This document shows positions 8,964 to 18,094 of a DNA stretch of 64,000 nucleotides, piece after piece. Positions within the stretch are counted from its first letter, which is position 1. Each line of letters begins with the position of its first letter. Position numbers and translations under genes: made by a program. This stretch comes from Planctomycetota bacterium. Its GTDB lineage: Bacteria > Planctomycetota > UBA8108 > UBA1146. The notes under the pieces were generated by a model, which ran no database searches, had not been told where the DNA came from, and saw nothing but the letters and a program-made list of their open reading frames with translations. The stretch spans positions 62,001 through 126,000 of the forward strand of contig JAAZXB010000002.1 in assembly GCA_014240375.1 (NCBI GenBank), read 5' to 3'.

Positions 8964-9410
8964 CTAGACAGTTTTGGCTTCCCCGCCGTTGCTCTCGATC
9001 TGCTCACGAGCACTGTTGCTGAATTTAGCGGCCTCTACGACCAGTTTGAGATCCAGTTTTCCCGATCCCAATACTTTGAGACGGGAGTGACGCTTCTTCA
9101 CCAGGCCATGAGAGACCAGGTAGGCCAGATTCACCACCGCAACGTCTCCAGTGACCTGGTTCAGATCTCCCACATTGATGATGTCATAGGAGACACGAAA
9201 ACGGACATTACTGAAACCCCGCTTTGGCAGACGCTGGAAAAGGGGGGTCTGGCCCCCCTCGAATCCGCGCTTACGTTTCCAACCAGAGCGGGACTTGGCA
9301 CCGTTCATGCCTCGACCTGCGGTTTTTCCACCACCGGCAGCATGACCACGTCCCACACGTTTACGGCTCTTGTACTTACCGGCCCTTTTGTTCAAATCAT
9401 TGAGGTTCAT
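8964..9410 (-). CDS. rplO: 50S ribosomal protein L15
   Basis: L15 binds 23S rRNA in the large subunit. The 148-residue product has the family's glycine- and arginine-rich N-terminus (GRGHAAGGGKTAGRGMNG) and the globular C-terminal part. Its start overlaps the rpsE stop by four bases. The rpmD gene (L30), often between rpsE and rplO, is absent, and the overlap leaves no room for it. Confidence 0.97.
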   Translation of the reverse strand: MNLNDLNKRAGKYKSRKRVGRGHAAGGGKTAGRGMNGAKSRSGWKRKRGFEGGQTPLFQRLPKRGFSNVRFRVSYDIINVGDLNQVTGDVAVVNLAYLVSHGLVKKRHSRLKVLGSGKLDLKLVVEAAKFSNSAREQIESNGGEAKTV

Positions 9411-10240
9411 GCGAGTGTCACTCCCCTCAGTTTTTCCACCTGCTCGTTGGTACGCATGCGCAGGAGCCCCTCGAGGGTCGCCTTGACCACATTCAGGGGA
9501 TTGTTGCTACCGTACTGCTTGGTCAGGACATCCTGAACCCCGACACTCTCGAGCACTGCACGAGCCGATGCTCCGGCGATCACGCCAGTTCCAGGCGAAG
9601 CGGGTACCATCTTCATGCGAGCGGTACCTGCGGCACCCAGCACCTCGTGACAGATGGTCGTTCCCTTGAGGGGAATCTTGTGCATCTTGGCGCGCGCATC
9701 CTTGAACGCTTTCTCGAGAGCTCCCTGAACTTCCTTGGCTTTGCCGAATCCAACGCCAACGGTGCCCTTCTTGTCCCCGAGTACCACGAGAGCACTGAAG
9801 GACATACGACGACCACCTTTGACCGTTGCAGCGACTCGATTGATCTTGACGACCTTCTCCTCGTAGCGTGGGCCATCATCTTCACGGCCACCACGACCGC
9901 CGCCGCGACCACCGCCGCGACCGCCGCGGCCACCACGGCCACCGCCGCCGGCACCACGGCCACCGCCGCCACCACGACCGCCACCGCCACCGGCACCACG
10001 ACCGCCACCGCCGCCAGCACCACGACCACCACCGCCGCCGCCACCTCGTCCAGCACCACCGGCAAATCCGCCGCCGCCACTACTGGCTTTCGCGGGTTCC
10101 GGGGCTGCTGACGCAGCGGCGTCCGCCGGCGCAGATTCTGCAGGAGCGGAACTGGCCGCTGCTGGAGTCGCTGCTGGAGTCGCTGCTGGGGTCGCTGCTG
10201 GGGTCGCCGAATCCTCAGTTTTCTTTTCTTCTTCGGACAT
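9407..10240 (-). CDS. rpsE: 30S ribosomal protein S5 with long Ala/Pro and Gly/Arg N-terminal extension
   Basis: S5 helps maintain translational accuracy and mRNA unwinding at the entry site. The conserved S5 body runs from about residue 126 (EEKVVKINRVAATVKGGRRM) to the end (KLRGVTLA). At 277 residues it is about 110 longer than usual. Residues 1-10 are acidic, 12-50 are Ala/Pro-rich with ATPA repeats encoded by a 15-bp DNA repeat, and 54-119 are almost only Gly and Arg in RGG-like units. The frame is intact and the ATG at 10240 lies 3 bp after rplR. RGG tracts in other proteins bind RNA or phase-separate; that role here is inference. Confidence 0.96.
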   Translation of the reverse strand: MSEEEKKTEDSATPAATPAATPAATPAAASSAPAESAPADAAASAAPEPAKASSGGGGFAGGAGRGGGGGGGRGAGGGGGRGAGGGGGRGGGGGRGAGGGGRGGRGGRGGGRGGGRGGREDDGPRYEEKVVKINRVAATVKGGRRMSFSALVVLGDKKGTVGVGFGKAKEVQGALEKAFKDARAKMHKIPLKGTTICHEVLGAAGTARMKMVPASPGTGVIAGASARAVLESVGVQDVLTKQYGSNNPLNVVKATLEGLLRMRTNEQVEKLRGVTLA

Positions 10241-10243
10241 ACC

Positions 10244-10615
10244 TTAGACCTCGATGCCTTCCTTGCGGAGAGCCTCGGCAACTGCCTGGACCCGCCCGTG
10301 ATATTTGTATCCATTACGATCGAAACTGAGCCGAGAAATTCCCTTCTCCTTCAATCGCGTCGCCAGAAGGGTCCCCACTGAGGTGGCACCCTCGACGTTT
10401 CCGGAGCTGGCAGACATTCCTTCGCGGACATCCTTGGCCATCGAAGACGCACTGACGAGAGTGACTCCATTGAAGTCGTCGATCGCCTGACAGTAGATGT
10501 GCTTGGCACTCCTGTAGACGGTCAATCTCGGTCGATCCGATGATCCCTTGAGGTTCTTGCGGATGTGCTGACGTCTGCGCTTGCGCCGCACCAATTTCTT
10601 TTTCGTTGCTTGCAT
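10244..10615 (-). CDS. rplR: 50S ribosomal protein L18
   Basis: L18 carries 5S rRNA into the large subunit together with L5. The 123-residue product matches the family, with a basic N-terminus (KKKLVRRKRRRQHIRK), the SSDRPRLTVYRSAKHIYCQ block and the C-terminal DRNGYKYHGRVQAVAEALR. It lies 18 bp after rplF. Confidence 0.98.
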   Translation of the reverse strand: MQATKKKLVRRKRRRQHIRKNLKGSSDRPRLTVYRSAKHIYCQAIDDFNGVTLVSASSMAKDVREGMSASSGNVEGATSVGTLLATRLKEKGISRLSFDRNGYKYHGRVQAVAEALRKEGIEV

Positions 10616-10633
10616 CTTGATTACTCCCGTGGC

Positions 10634-11173
10634 CTACGAGCCGAAGCTCTTGGCCTGTTTGCGACGGACCACTTCGTCGCTATACCTGATCCCCTTGCCC
10701 TTGTAGGGCTCAGGAGGACGGACCGCGCGTACTACAGCAGCGAATTGTCCGACCTTCTGCTTGTCCAGTCCGCGTGCCACTACCCTGGTGGGCTCGGGGC
10801 ATTCGCACTCGACTCCATCGGGCAACGGAATCTCTACTGGATGACAGAATCCGATGCTGAGAACCAGTTTCTTACCCTGGACCTTTGCATTGTAACCGAC
10901 CCCAACGATGTCGAGAGTCTTCGAGAATCCATCGGTCACACCGACGACCATGTTCTGGACCAGTTGCCTGGCGGTTCCATGCATCGTGCGGGCAATCCGC
11001 TCATCGGATCGCTGGGTGAAGGTGACCTGGTTTTCCGCGACAGCCACTCCAACGGAAGGATGGCAGTCCCAGGAGACCTCGCCCTTTGGACCCTTCACGC
11101 TGACCTGGTCCCCGGCCACGGCAACAGTGACTCCGGAAGGAATCAGAACCGGTTTTTTTCCTAGCCTGGACAT
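10634..11173 (-). CDS. rplF: 50S ribosomal protein L6
   Basis: L6 lies near the GTPase-associated centre. The start MSRLGKKPVLIPSGVTV at 11173 fits the family; a longer frame beginning at 11326 would overlap rpsH and is not conserved. The protein is 179 residues. The C-terminal repeat with GVGYNAKVQGKKLVLSIGF and the end PEPYKGKGIRYSDEVVRRK are diagnostic. Confidence 0.97.
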   Translation of the reverse strand: MSRLGKKPVLIPSGVTVAVAGDQVSVKGPKGEVSWDCHPSVGVAVAENQVTFTQRSDERIARTMHGTARQLVQNMVVGVTDGFSKTLDIVGVGYNAKVQGKKLVLSIGFCHPVEIPLPDGVECECPEPTRVVARGLDKQKVGQFAAVVRAVRPPEPYKGKGIRYSDEVVRRKQAKSFGS

Positions 11174-11183
11174 CTTTACCCTC

Positions 11184-11582
11184 CTAGTACACGCAGCAGA
11201 TGACTTCGCCACCCACGTTGTGCTGACGAGCCTCGTTATCACTGAGAATTCCCCGTGAGGTCGAGACCACCATGATCCCTTGCCCTTCCCGGACGACCGG
11301 CAGATCCGCAACGGAACTGTATACACGGCAGCCGGGACTGGAGACGCGGTCGATCTTGCGGATCACCGTTTCCCCTTCAGGACCATACTTCAGCTGGATG
11401 GTGATCTCCTTGCGTGGAGTCTCACCCTGCACCTCGAACTCGCCGATGAAGCCCTCCCGCTGGAGAGCCAGCAAGATCTGCTCCTTGATTCGGGAGTAGG
11501 GTGCACGCACGGAAGGGCGCCCGAGGGCATTGATATTGCGGATTCTCGTCAAGAGATCTGCAATCGGATCAGTCATACTCAT
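11184..11582 (-). CDS. rpsH: 30S ribosomal protein S8
   Basis: S8 binds the central domain of 16S rRNA, and in some bacteria also the spc mRNA to repress it. The start MSMTDPIADLLTRIRN at 11582 is chosen because AAGGAG lies 9 bp upstream; the ATG at 11576 is a possible alternative. The product is 132 residues and ends with STSRGILSDNEARQHNVGGEVICCVY, a typical S8 C-terminus. Confidence 0.97.
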   Translation of the reverse strand: MSMTDPIADLLTRIRNINALGRPSVRAPYSRIKEQILLALQREGFIGEFEVQGETPRKEITIQLKYGPEGETVIRKIDRVSSPGCRVYSSVADLPVVREGQGIMVVSTSRGILSDNEARQHNVGGEVICCVY

Positions 11583-11649
11583 TCTTGTCGTCTCCTTCGC
11601 TCCTGGTGCGACATGCACACTGGTGAGCCATGGGATCTAATGGAAATTA

Positions 11650-11835
11650 TTACCAGCTAGCCTTACGAACGCCTGGGATCTCTCCCTTGGAAGCCATGGT
11701 ACGGAAGCAAATCCGGCAGATTCCGAACTTCCTGTAATAGGCTCGTGGACGACCGCAAAGGTGACAACGATGGTATGCCCTCGTCGAAAACTTGGGAACC
11801 AACTTCTGTTTATTGATCAGGGCTTTTCTCGCCAA
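11650..11835 (-). CDS. rpsN: 30S ribosomal protein S14, short zinc-binding type
   Basis: The 61-residue product has the zinc site C24-x2-C27 and C40-x2-C43 of the short (type Z) S14. It belongs to the small-subunit head. The place between rplE and rpsH is standard. Confidence 0.97.
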   Translation of the reverse strand: MARKALINKQKLVPKFSTRAYHRCHLCGRPRAYYRKFGICRICFRTMASKGEIPGVRKASW

Positions 11836-11846
11836 AGCCGTGCCTC

Positions 11847-12389
11847 TTATTTCTTCTTGAACGGAAAGCCGAACTGCGACAGCAGAAACAGCGACTTCTC
11901 GTCATTTGAATTGGTGATGGTGATGCAGATATTCATACCCTGCAGGAACTCGACATCGTCAACTCTCAGTTCGGGAAAGACCAGTTGATCGGTCAGGCCC
12001 ATCGAGTAGTTCCCTCTTCCATCAAAGGCGGTTGACGACACCCCGCGGAAATCTCGAACCCTTGGAAATACTACCGCGATCAATCTATCCAAGAACTCAT
12101 ACATCCGGACACCACGAAGGGTGACCTTGCAACCGATGGCGTTCCCCTCCCTGAGGTGGAAGTTCGCGATCGATTTCTTGGCTCGAGTTTGTACTGGATA
12201 TTGGCCAGTGATGAGAGCCAGTTCGGCAGTCGCAGACTGGATGCGCTTCTTGTTCTCGAGTGCTTTTCCGATTCCACGGTTGACGACGATCTTCTGCAAC
12301 TTGGGGAGGCACATGGCATTCTCGATGCCGTACTCCTCTCGCAACTTGGCAAGGATCTCATCTTCGTATTTCTTCTTCAATCTTGACAT
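11847..12389 (-). CDS. rplE: 50S ribosomal protein L5
   Basis: L5 binds 5S rRNA and forms an intersubunit bridge. The product is 180 residues with the family blocks [34 protein letters not shown] and [19 protein letters not shown]. It follows rplX by 17 bp. Confidence 0.98.
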   Translation of the reverse strand: MSRLKKKYEDEILAKLREEYGIENAMCLPKLQKIVVNRGIGKALENKKRIQSATAELALITGQYPVQTRAKKSIANFHLREGNAIGCKVTLRGVRMYEFLDRLIAVVFPRVRDFRGVSSTAFDGRGNYSMGLTDQLVFPELRVDDVEFLQGMNICITITNSNDEKSLFLLSQFGFPFKKK

Positions 12390-12406
12390 CTTTTTTCCCG
12401 CCCCAG

Positions 12407-12718
12407 CTATGCCGGGCCTCCACTACGGGCAGCTACCCGAGTTTTCTTGCCGCTGTCGTCTACCTTCATGCTCACTCTTGTCGGTTTACCGGACTTCGGA
12501 TCGACCAGCATCACATTCGAGATGTGAACGGCTGCCTCGAGTTGAATCCGACCACCTTGTGGGTGCTTCTGGCTCTTCCGCAGGTGCTTGTAGACCATGT
12601 TGACGCCCTGAACGACGATCCGTCCAGCACTTCGATCTACTCGCAGCACCTTGCCGCGCTTGCCTTTGTGTGCACCGCTGACGACCTCTACCAGGTCATC
12701 GCTTTTCAGCCGGGACAT
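12407..12718 (-). CDS. rplX: 50S ribosomal protein L24
   Basis: L24 is an early assembly protein near the exit tunnel. The ATG at 12718 (MSRLKSDDLVEVVSG) is chosen over an upstream ATG because it matches the family start and has a GAGG-type ribosome site about 8 bp upstream. The KOW motif GAHKGKRGKVLRVDRSAGR is clear. Length is 103 residues. Confidence 0.97.
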   Translation of the reverse strand: MSRLKSDDLVEVVSGAHKGKRGKVLRVDRSAGRIVVQGVNMVYKHLRKSQKHPQGGRIQLEAAVHISNVMLVDPKSGKPTRVSMKVDDSGKKTRVAARSGGPA

Positions 12719-12739
12719 CGTACTCGCCTCTCTCACGCC

Positions 12740-13108
12740 TCAAACCACTTCGGGTGCGAGGCTGATGATCTTCATGTAGTTCTTTTGACGGAGCTCCCGT
12801 GCCACAGCACCGAAGATCCTCGTACCCTTGGGGTTTCCTGCTTCATCGACCACGACCACGGCATTTCGGTCAAATCGCACATAGGAGCCATCTTTTCGAC
12901 GAATCCTCTTCTTGGTCCGAACGATGACACTCCGGATCACAGCACCCGGTTTGATTTCACTGGTAGGAAGAGCCTTCTTCACCGAACAGATGATGACATC
13001 TCCCACATCCGCGAACTGACGCTTGCTGCCACCGAGCACCTTGATACACATCACTTTTTTGACGCCACTGTTGTCGGCGACATCGAGCCTGGTTTGCATC
13101 TGAATCAT
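12740..13108 (-). CDS. rplN: 50S ribosomal protein L14
   Basis: L14 forms intersubunit bridges. The 122-residue product shows the conserved N-terminus [18 protein letters not shown] and the block [13 protein letters not shown]. The start MIQM overlaps the rpsQ stop by four bases (ATGA), indicating translational coupling. Confidence 0.98.
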   Translation of the reverse strand: MIQMQTRLDVADNSGVKKVMCIKVLGGSKRQFADVGDVIICSVKKALPTSEIKPGAVIRSVIVRTKKRIRRKDGSYVRFDRNAVVVVDEAGNPKGTRIFGAVARELRQKNYMKIISLAPEVV

Positions 13109-13464
13109 GCGTCACCGTCTTCAACGACTTCTGGCGTCATCTCCTGAGGAGTCGGCATGTCGTCTCTCGGTGCCATGCGGACGATCCTCTTCAGGTTCCA
13201 ACGCTTCAGTTTCGACAACGGACGGCACATCTCCAACTCAACCAGGTCGCCGACTGTGGCTTCACTGGCTTCGTCATGTGCGTAGTACTTGGTGTGCTTG
13301 CGAATGTACTTGCGGTACTTCACATGTTGTACCAAGCGCTCGGTCTTCACGACCAAAGTCTTCGCCATCGAATCGCTCACGACGATACCCTGAACACACC
13401 TGGGCGACTTTCGCGCAGGGGCGTCTGAGTTTACATCCTGAGCGACGATTTCCTCGCTCATCAT
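13105..13464 (-). CDS. rpsQ: 30S ribosomal protein S17
   Basis: S17 binds the 5' domain of 16S rRNA. The OB-fold core spans about residues 20-95 ([50 protein letters not shown]). At 119 residues it is longer than the usual 80-90, owing to about 17 extra residues at the N-terminus and an acidic tail ([13 protein letters not shown]). The start overlaps the rpmC stop by one base. Confidence 0.96.
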   Translation of the reverse strand: MMSEEIVAQDVNSDAPARKSPRCVQGIVVSDSMAKTLVVKTERLVQHVKYRKYIRKHTKYYAHDEASEATVGDLVELEMCRPLSKLKRWNLKRIVRMAPRDDMPTPQEMTPEVVEDGDA

Positions 13465-13682
13465 CAGGCCTCCAGCTTCGAGGAGCCATCACGCTCCAAC
13501 GTACGCTCTCGCAGAACCGTGTTCATGCGGGCGATGTCCTTGCGCATTTCTCGGATCTCTCCGGCGCGCTGAGTCTCTTCATTGGCTGCCTTGAAACGGA
13601 TCTTGAAGAGACCTTCACGTCTCTTACGAATCTCGATGGTGAGATCCTCATCCGGAAGCTGCCTGAATTCACTAATCTTCAT
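13464..13682 (-). CDS. rpmC: 50S ribosomal protein L29
   Basis: L29 sits at the tunnel exit, near where targeting factors dock. The start MKISEFRQLPDEDL at 13682 overlaps the rplP stop by four bases and matches the family; an upstream frame to 13745 does not. The product is 72 residues, mainly helical, with RFKAANEETQRAGEIREMRKDIAR. Confidence 0.97.
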   Translation of the reverse strand: MKISEFRQLPDEDLTIEIRKRREGLFKIRFKAANEETQRAGEIREMRKDIARMNTVLRERTLERDGSSKLEA

Positions 13683-14098
13683 ACCGTCGGCCTCCTGCCG
13701 ACCATTCTCGTTGCCAGACCCAACTTGTGGGCCATCCGGTTGCAAGCGAGACGAGCGGTTTCCTTCGGTGCGCCCTGTATTTCGTAGAGAACCTGACCGG
13801 GGCGAACCACTGCAGCCCAGAACTCTGGCTCTCCCTTTCCCTTTCCCATCCGCGTTTCAGCGGGGGTCGAGGTGATCGGCTTGTCGGGAAAGATCCGGAT
13901 GTGGACCCTGCCCGCACCTGCCAGGGCACGGTTTCCAGCGATACGAGCCGCCTCGATCTGGCGAGCCTTGATCCAACCCGGCTCGATGGCCATCAGGCCA
14001 TACTCACCGATGTGAACAAAGTTCCCACGGGTAGCGTGTCCGCGAACTCGTCCGCGGTGGACTTTTCTACGCTTTACGCGCTTGGGCATCATCGCCAT
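13679..14098 (-). CDS. rplP: 50S ribosomal protein L16
   Basis: L16 supports the A site and peptidyl transferase centre. The core is clear from MPKRVKRRKVHRGR onward. Three ATG codons lie close together (14098, 14092, 14089). The first has a GGAAG sequence 8 bp upstream and is used here, giving 139 residues. Any choice overlaps the 3' end of rpsC by 23-32 bases, a longer overlap than elsewhere in the cluster. Confidence 0.96.
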   Translation of the reverse strand: MAMMPKRVKRRKVHRGRVRGHATRGNFVHIGEYGLMAIEPGWIKARQIEAARIAGNRALAGAGRVHIRIFPDKPITSTPAETRMGKGKGEPEFWAAVVRPGQVLYEIQGAPKETARLACNRMAHKLGLATRMVGRRPTV

Positions 14099-14756
14099 GA
14101 CGTCCGCTTCCCTTCTTCTTCTGGTTCATCACTTCACCTCGGTACACCCAGGCCTTGACCCCGATGATTCCATAGGTGGTCTTCGCCTCGGCGAAACCAT
14201 AGTCCACATCTGCTCGGATGGTCGACAGTGGAATGCTGCCCTCAGAGGTCTGCTCGGTCCGAGCGATCTCGGCACCACCCAAACGACCCGAAAGCATCAA
14301 CTTCACGCCTTTGGCTCCCGACTCCATCGTGACCCTCACCATCTGCTTGAGCACCCGACGGAAGGGCATCCTGCGACGAATTTGGTCCGACACGTTTTCA
14401 GCCAGTAACTGGGCATTCAGATCGGGGTTCGGCACCTCAACGATGTTGAGACGCACATCCGCTTCTTTACCAATGATGTGCTGCAAGTCTTCACGGAGCT
14501 GCTCGACCTTGGCTCCGCGCTTTCCGATGACCACTCCCGGGCGTGCAGCATGCAGATGAATCGTCACCTGATTACCACTTCGCTCGATCTCGATCTCGGG
14601 GATCCCCGCAGAAAAGTGCTCGTGTTTGATGAAGTTACGGATCCGCTGGTCCTGAACCAATAGCGCACCGAAATCCCTCTTGTTGGCGTACCAGCGCGAG
14701 GACCAGTTTCTGGTGATCCCGAGGCGCAGGCTAGTTGGTCTGACCTTATGACCCAT
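14067..14756 (-). CDS. rpsC: 30S ribosomal protein S3
   Basis: S3 lines the mRNA entry channel. The product is 229 residues. It has the N-terminal MGHKVRPTSLRLGITRNWSS, the KH domain with PGVVIGKRGAKVEQLREDL, and the C-terminal domain ending with IGVKAWVYRGEVM and a basic tail. It follows rplV by 5 bp. Confidence 0.98.
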   Translation of the reverse strand: MGHKVRPTSLRLGITRNWSSRWYANKRDFGALLVQDQRIRNFIKHEHFSAGIPEIEIERSGNQVTIHLHAARPGVVIGKRGAKVEQLREDLQHIIGKEADVRLNIVEVPNPDLNAQLLAENVSDQIRRRMPFRRVLKQMVRVTMESGAKGVKLMLSGRLGGAEIARTEQTSEGSIPLSTIRADVDYGFAEAKTTYGIIGVKAWVYRGEVMNQKKKGSGRHGDDAQARKA

Positions 14757-14761
14757 TGGAG

Positions 14762-15133
14762 CTAGCTCCCCTTCTTCGCGGCAACGCCGGCTTCCCCGCG
14801 GTCTGCGAGGATGATGTTGATATGTGAAGATCGCTTGAGGATTGGAAATGCCATTCCTCGGGCGCGTGGGCGCCAGCGCTTCATCGTCGGACCTTCATTG
14901 ATCGTGGCACGCCAGATCACCAGGTTTTCCGGGTTGGCGCCGCCTTCCTGGATCGCATTGTGTAATGCCGACTTGATCACCTTGGCGATCATCGGTGCCG
15001 CACGTCGATCGCTGAATTTCAGCATATCCAGGGCACCCTCAACCGGCATGTTGCGTACCTGATCGACCACATAACGAGCTTTTCGCGCGGTGATCCGCGC
15101 GTATCTGTGACTCGCCTTGTATTCAATGACCAT
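14762..15133 (-). CDS. rplV: 50S ribosomal protein L22
   Basis: L22 lines the nascent peptide tunnel. The 123-residue product shows ARITARKARYVVDQVRNM at the N-terminus and the tunnel loop region RWRPRARGMAFPILKRSSHI, where macrolide-resistance changes occur in other bacteria. No insertion is evident in the loop. Confidence 0.98.
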   Translation of the reverse strand: MVIEYKASHRYARITARKARYVVDQVRNMPVEGALDMLKFSDRRAAPMIAKVIKSALHNAIQEGGANPENLVIWRATINEGPTMKRWRPRARGMAFPILKRSSHINIILADRGEAGVAAKKGS

Positions 15134-15186
15134 CGGTCCCTCACCTCCGGGTTTTCCAGTGCGTTGGCACCGGATCCCGATCGAAA

Positions 15187-15447
15187 CTACTTCTTGCCGT
15201 GACTCCCCAATTTGCGAGTCTGGCTGAATTCTCCCAATTTATGTCCCACCATGTTTTCAGTGACCTTGACCGGATTGAAGATCTTGCCGTTGTGGACAAG
15301 AAAGGTCTGGCCAACGAACTCGGGGCAAATGGTACATGCCCGAGACCATGTCTTGATCGGTTCAGTCGATCCAGCATCGATATTCTTCTGCACTTTTTTC
15401 AGCAGTTTCAGGTCGATGTAGGGTCCCTTTTTTAGAGATCTACTCAT
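15187..15447 (-). CDS. rpsS: 30S ribosomal protein S19
   Basis: S19 is in the small-subunit head beside S13. The product is 86 residues, starts [19 protein letters not shown] and ends [18 protein letters not shown], as in other S19 proteins. It starts 2 bp after rplB. Confidence 0.98.
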   Translation of the reverse strand: MSRSLKKGPYIDLKLLKKVQKNIDAGSTEPIKTWSRACTICPEFVGQTFLVHNGKIFNPVKVTENMVGHKLGEFSQTRKLGSHGKK

Positions 15448-15449
15448 GA

Positions 15450-16280
15450 TTATTTCTTCTTCCGATGACGGACGATGCTCTTGTTACTGGCTTTTCCACG
15501 ACTGCGGGTCTTGCCACCCTTGGAAAGACGTCCGGTAGCGGAACAGGGGTGACGTCCCCCTGCAGTCCGGCCTTCTCCGCCACCCATCGGGTGGGCAACG
15601 GGGTTCTTTGCAGTACCCCGCACCTTGGGCCGACGACCGAGCCAACGAGAACGACCCGCCTTACCCAGCTTTACGAGACTGTGATCCCCATTGCCAACGG
15701 TACCCACCGTGGCACGACAGGCAGAGTTGACCTGGCGGATCTCTCCGGAAGGCAAGGAGAGCACTGCGATCTTTCCCTCACGGGCGAGCAGCTGTGCACC
15801 TCCACCGGCGGAACGGACCAACTTGGCGCCCTGACCCGGAACCATCTCGATGTTATGAATCGTAAGACCGACCGGGATATCCGAGAGACTCAAGCTGTTT
15901 CCTGGCTTCGGCTCTGAGCCGGGTCCAGAATTCAACATCATTCCCACCTCGAGCCCTTTCGGGGCCAAGATGTAACGCTTCTCGCCGTCGACGTAATGAA
16001 GCAATGCGATGCGAGCGCTGCGATTGGGATCGTACTCGATGGTCGCAACCCTGGCTGGAATCCCATCCTTGGTGCGGCGGAAGTCGATCCTTCGATAGAG
16101 GCGTTTGTGACCACCTCCTCGATGCTTCGATGTGATGTGCCCCTGATTGTTGCGCCCGCCAGTCTTGTGGAGAGGCTCACAGAGGGACTTCTCGGGTTTC
16201 TTTGCGGTGATCTCCTTGAAGTCGGAGACCGAGGCATTTCTGCGACCCGGAGTTGTTGGTTTGTACTTGCGGACACCCAT
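15450..16280 (-). CDS. rplB: 50S ribosomal protein L2
   Basis: L2 is a large, highly conserved protein needed for subunit joining and peptidyl transfer. The start [17 protein letters not shown] at 16280 matches the family; the upstream ATG at 16307 does not. The product is 276 residues. Near the C-terminus [18 protein letters not shown] contains the conserved histidine associated with the catalytic centre. Confidence 0.98.
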   Translation of the reverse strand: MGVRKYKPTTPGRRNASVSDFKEITAKKPEKSLCEPLHKTGGRNNQGHITSKHRGGGHKRLYRRIDFRRTKDGIPARVATIEYDPNRSARIALLHYVDGEKRYILAPKGLEVGMMLNSGPGSEPKPGNSLSLSDIPVGLTIHNIEMVPGQGAKLVRSAGGGAQLLAREGKIAVLSLPSGEIRQVNSACRATVGTVGNGDHSLVKLGKAGRSRWLGRRPKVRGTAKNPVAHPMGGGEGRTAGGRHPCSATGRLSKGGKTRSRGKASNKSIVRHRKKK

Positions 16281-16405
16281 GCGGTCCACATCTCCTTCGC
16301 CAATCAATGGATCGGCTCTCGAGTTTCTCGGCCAGGACCCTCTTCAAGCCGGGGGTCCACACCATGTTCATCTGACTCAGGCCAACGTGGCCAGGTCAGG
16401 AGCGA

Positions 16406-16687
16406 TCAGAGCAGGTCGATCTCGTACCCCGGCTCCAGGGTCACGAACGCCTTCTTGAATGCACTGGTGAATCCGATCGACCGTCCGACTCTGCGGCGCT
16501 TGCCGTTTTGTACGACGGTGTTCACCTTGCGCACCTTGACATCAAATATCTTTTCAACCGCTTCCTTGATCTCGATCCGATTGGCGGTCTTCGCCACCTT
16601 GAACGAGTAAGCGTTGTTCTTCTCGACCTGGAAGGTGCTCTTTTCGGTGATGACGGGCTTGACGATGATCGTATGCGGGTCCTTCAT
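16406..16687 (-). CDS. rplW: 50S ribosomal protein L23
   Basis: L23 sits at the tunnel exit and docks trigger factor and SRP. The 93-residue product includes VKPVITEKSTFQVEKNNAY and the hairpin tip VQNGKRRRVGRSIGF. The start overlaps the rplD stop by four bases. A 125-bp spacer separates it from rplB, longer than its neighbours' spacers; nothing is recognised there. Confidence 0.97.
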   Translation of the reverse strand: MKDPHTIIVKPVITEKSTFQVEKNNAYSFKVAKTANRIEIKEAVEKIFDVKVRKVNTVVQNGKRRRVGRSIGFTSAFKKAFVTLEPGYEIDLL

Positions 16688-17394
16688 TTCGAGTTCTCCT
16701 CACCGAAGTTGGTTTTTTCCCGGTTCTGGATCTCCTCGAACGCATCCTTGGTCAGCAACAGGTTTTGACACCGAAGCAACGAATGCGCGTTGAAATCACA
16801 GACCGGTAACACCTCAACACCTTCAAGATTTCTCACCGATTTCCAGATACTGCGACGCTCTTCCACCGGCATCTCGCTGGAGAGGCCGATCAGGAACGAT
16901 TTCTGGAAATTCACCGCAGTGGCGAACTTGCGGAAAGGGGCGGTCGAGGGGGCTCCGACGGGGAGTGCCTCGACGATGACGGTCTCGCCGTCGATCAGTT
17001 TTGACAGGAGTGCGTGGCGCGTGGCGATTCTCCGCTGCTTGCGAGGGAGACCGTAATCGTAGGAGCGATGACGGGGTCCAAAGGCCACTCCACCACCGCG
17101 CCAGATGGGAGACTTCTTGCTTCCCGCACGAGCCCGGCCGGTACCCTTCTGGCGCCACGGTTTCCGTGGAGAGCCATGAATCTCGGCGCGAGTCTTGGTA
17201 CTGGCTGTACCCCGACGCAATCGCCCTTGGTAACGGCGGACCGCTTCCTTGAGAAGCTTGTAGTTGGGGTAATTGGAAACCGTACCGGGATTGAAGGTCT
17301 TCTCTCCCTCTGCCTGGCCATCGGTCCCGAAGTAGGGCACCTTGACCGAATCCAGCGTCTGGATCTCTTTCGGTTTATCGAGTCCGGTGTTCAC
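16684..17394 (-). CDS. rplD: 50S ribosomal protein L4
   Basis: L4 lines the exit tunnel and in E. coli represses its own S10 operon. Diagnostic blocks are [20 protein letters not shown] and [22 protein letters not shown]. The start is uncertain. The only ATG, at 17511, would overlap rplC by 58 bases. GTG codons at 17412 and 17394 fit better, and 17394 follows a weak purine-rich stretch (GGAACGAG). The conserved part begins near KVPYFGTDG. With the 17394 start the protein is 236 residues. Confidence 0.93.
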   Translation of the reverse strand: MNTGLDKPKEIQTLDSVKVPYFGTDGQAEGEKTFNPGTVSNYPNYKLLKEAVRRYQGRLRRGTASTKTRAEIHGSPRKPWRQKGTGRARAGSKKSPIWRGGGVAFGPRHRSYDYGLPRKQRRIATRHALLSKLIDGETVIVEALPVGAPSTAPFRKFATAVNFQKSFLIGLSSEMPVEERRSIWKSVRNLEGVEVLPVCDFNAHSLLRCQNLLLTKDAFEEIQNREKTNFGEENSK

Positions 17395-17453
17395 GGCTCT
17401 CGTTCCAATCACTCTGGCTTTTTCGGATCGCCCGAAAAAATCGTTGTTGTGAG

Positions 17454-18086
17454 TTACAGACTTTCTTCGACCATCAAGTAACTTCCGGGTGATCCCGGAA
17501 CCGCACCGCAAACGATGAGCAGATTTTGCTCGACGTCGCAGTTGACTACCTTCAGGTTTCGCACCTTCACCTTGGCACTGCCCATCTGGCCTGCCATCTT
17601 CTTGCCTTTGATCACTCGTCCGGGATCCTGTGACTGTCCGGTCGAGCCGATCGTTCTCTTACTCTTCGAACCGTGACCTTGCGGACCGATGTGATGGTTC
17701 CAGCGCTTGACGGTTCCGGCGAATCCTTTTCCCCTGCTGATCCCCTGAACATCCACCTTCTCTACTCCATCAAAGAGCGAGAGGTTGAAGTCCTGACCCT
17801 CTTCCAGTTCTTGACCTTCCTGAGGCGGGATCTCCCGGATCATCCGCTTGGTCTCGCAACCGACCTTTTCGAACAGGCCCGCTTTCGGCTTGTTTGGATC
17901 CTTGTGGGATCCATCGAATCCCACCTGAAGTGCCTCGTAGCCATCCTTGGCGATACCTTTGACCTGCAACACTGTGCATGGCCCGGCCTCGATGAGGGTC
18001 ACGGGGATCAAATTGCCCGATTCATCGAACATCTGGGACATCCCCAGCTTCTTCCCAAGAATCGTCTTTCGTATTCTCTGAGCCAC
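17454..18086 (-). CDS. rplC: 50S ribosomal protein L3
   Basis: L3 is an early assembly protein with a loop reaching the peptidyl transferase centre. The product is 210 residues. It shows LGKKLGMSQMFDESGNLIPV at the start and the loop region KRWNHHIGPQGHGSKSKRTI, followed by GQSQDPGRVIKGKKMAGQMG. It starts 8 bp after rpsJ. Confidence 0.98.
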   Translation of the reverse strand: MAQRIRKTILGKKLGMSQMFDESGNLIPVTLIEAGPCTVLQVKGIAKDGYEALQVGFDGSHKDPNKPKAGLFEKVGCETKRMIREIPPQEGQELEEGQDFNLSLFDGVEKVDVQGISRGKGFAGTVKRWNHHIGPQGHGSKSKRTIGSTGQSQDPGRVIKGKKMAGQMGSAKVKVRNLKVVNCDVEQNLLIVCGAVPGSPGSYLMVEESL

Positions 18087-18094
18087 TGGTTCTC

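Noticed and set aside
9647-10329. Plus-strand and shifted frames rich in Thr/Ala or His/Arg opposite rpsE
   Set aside because: They mirror the GC-rich Gly/Arg tract of S5. The conserved S5 body fixes the true frame.
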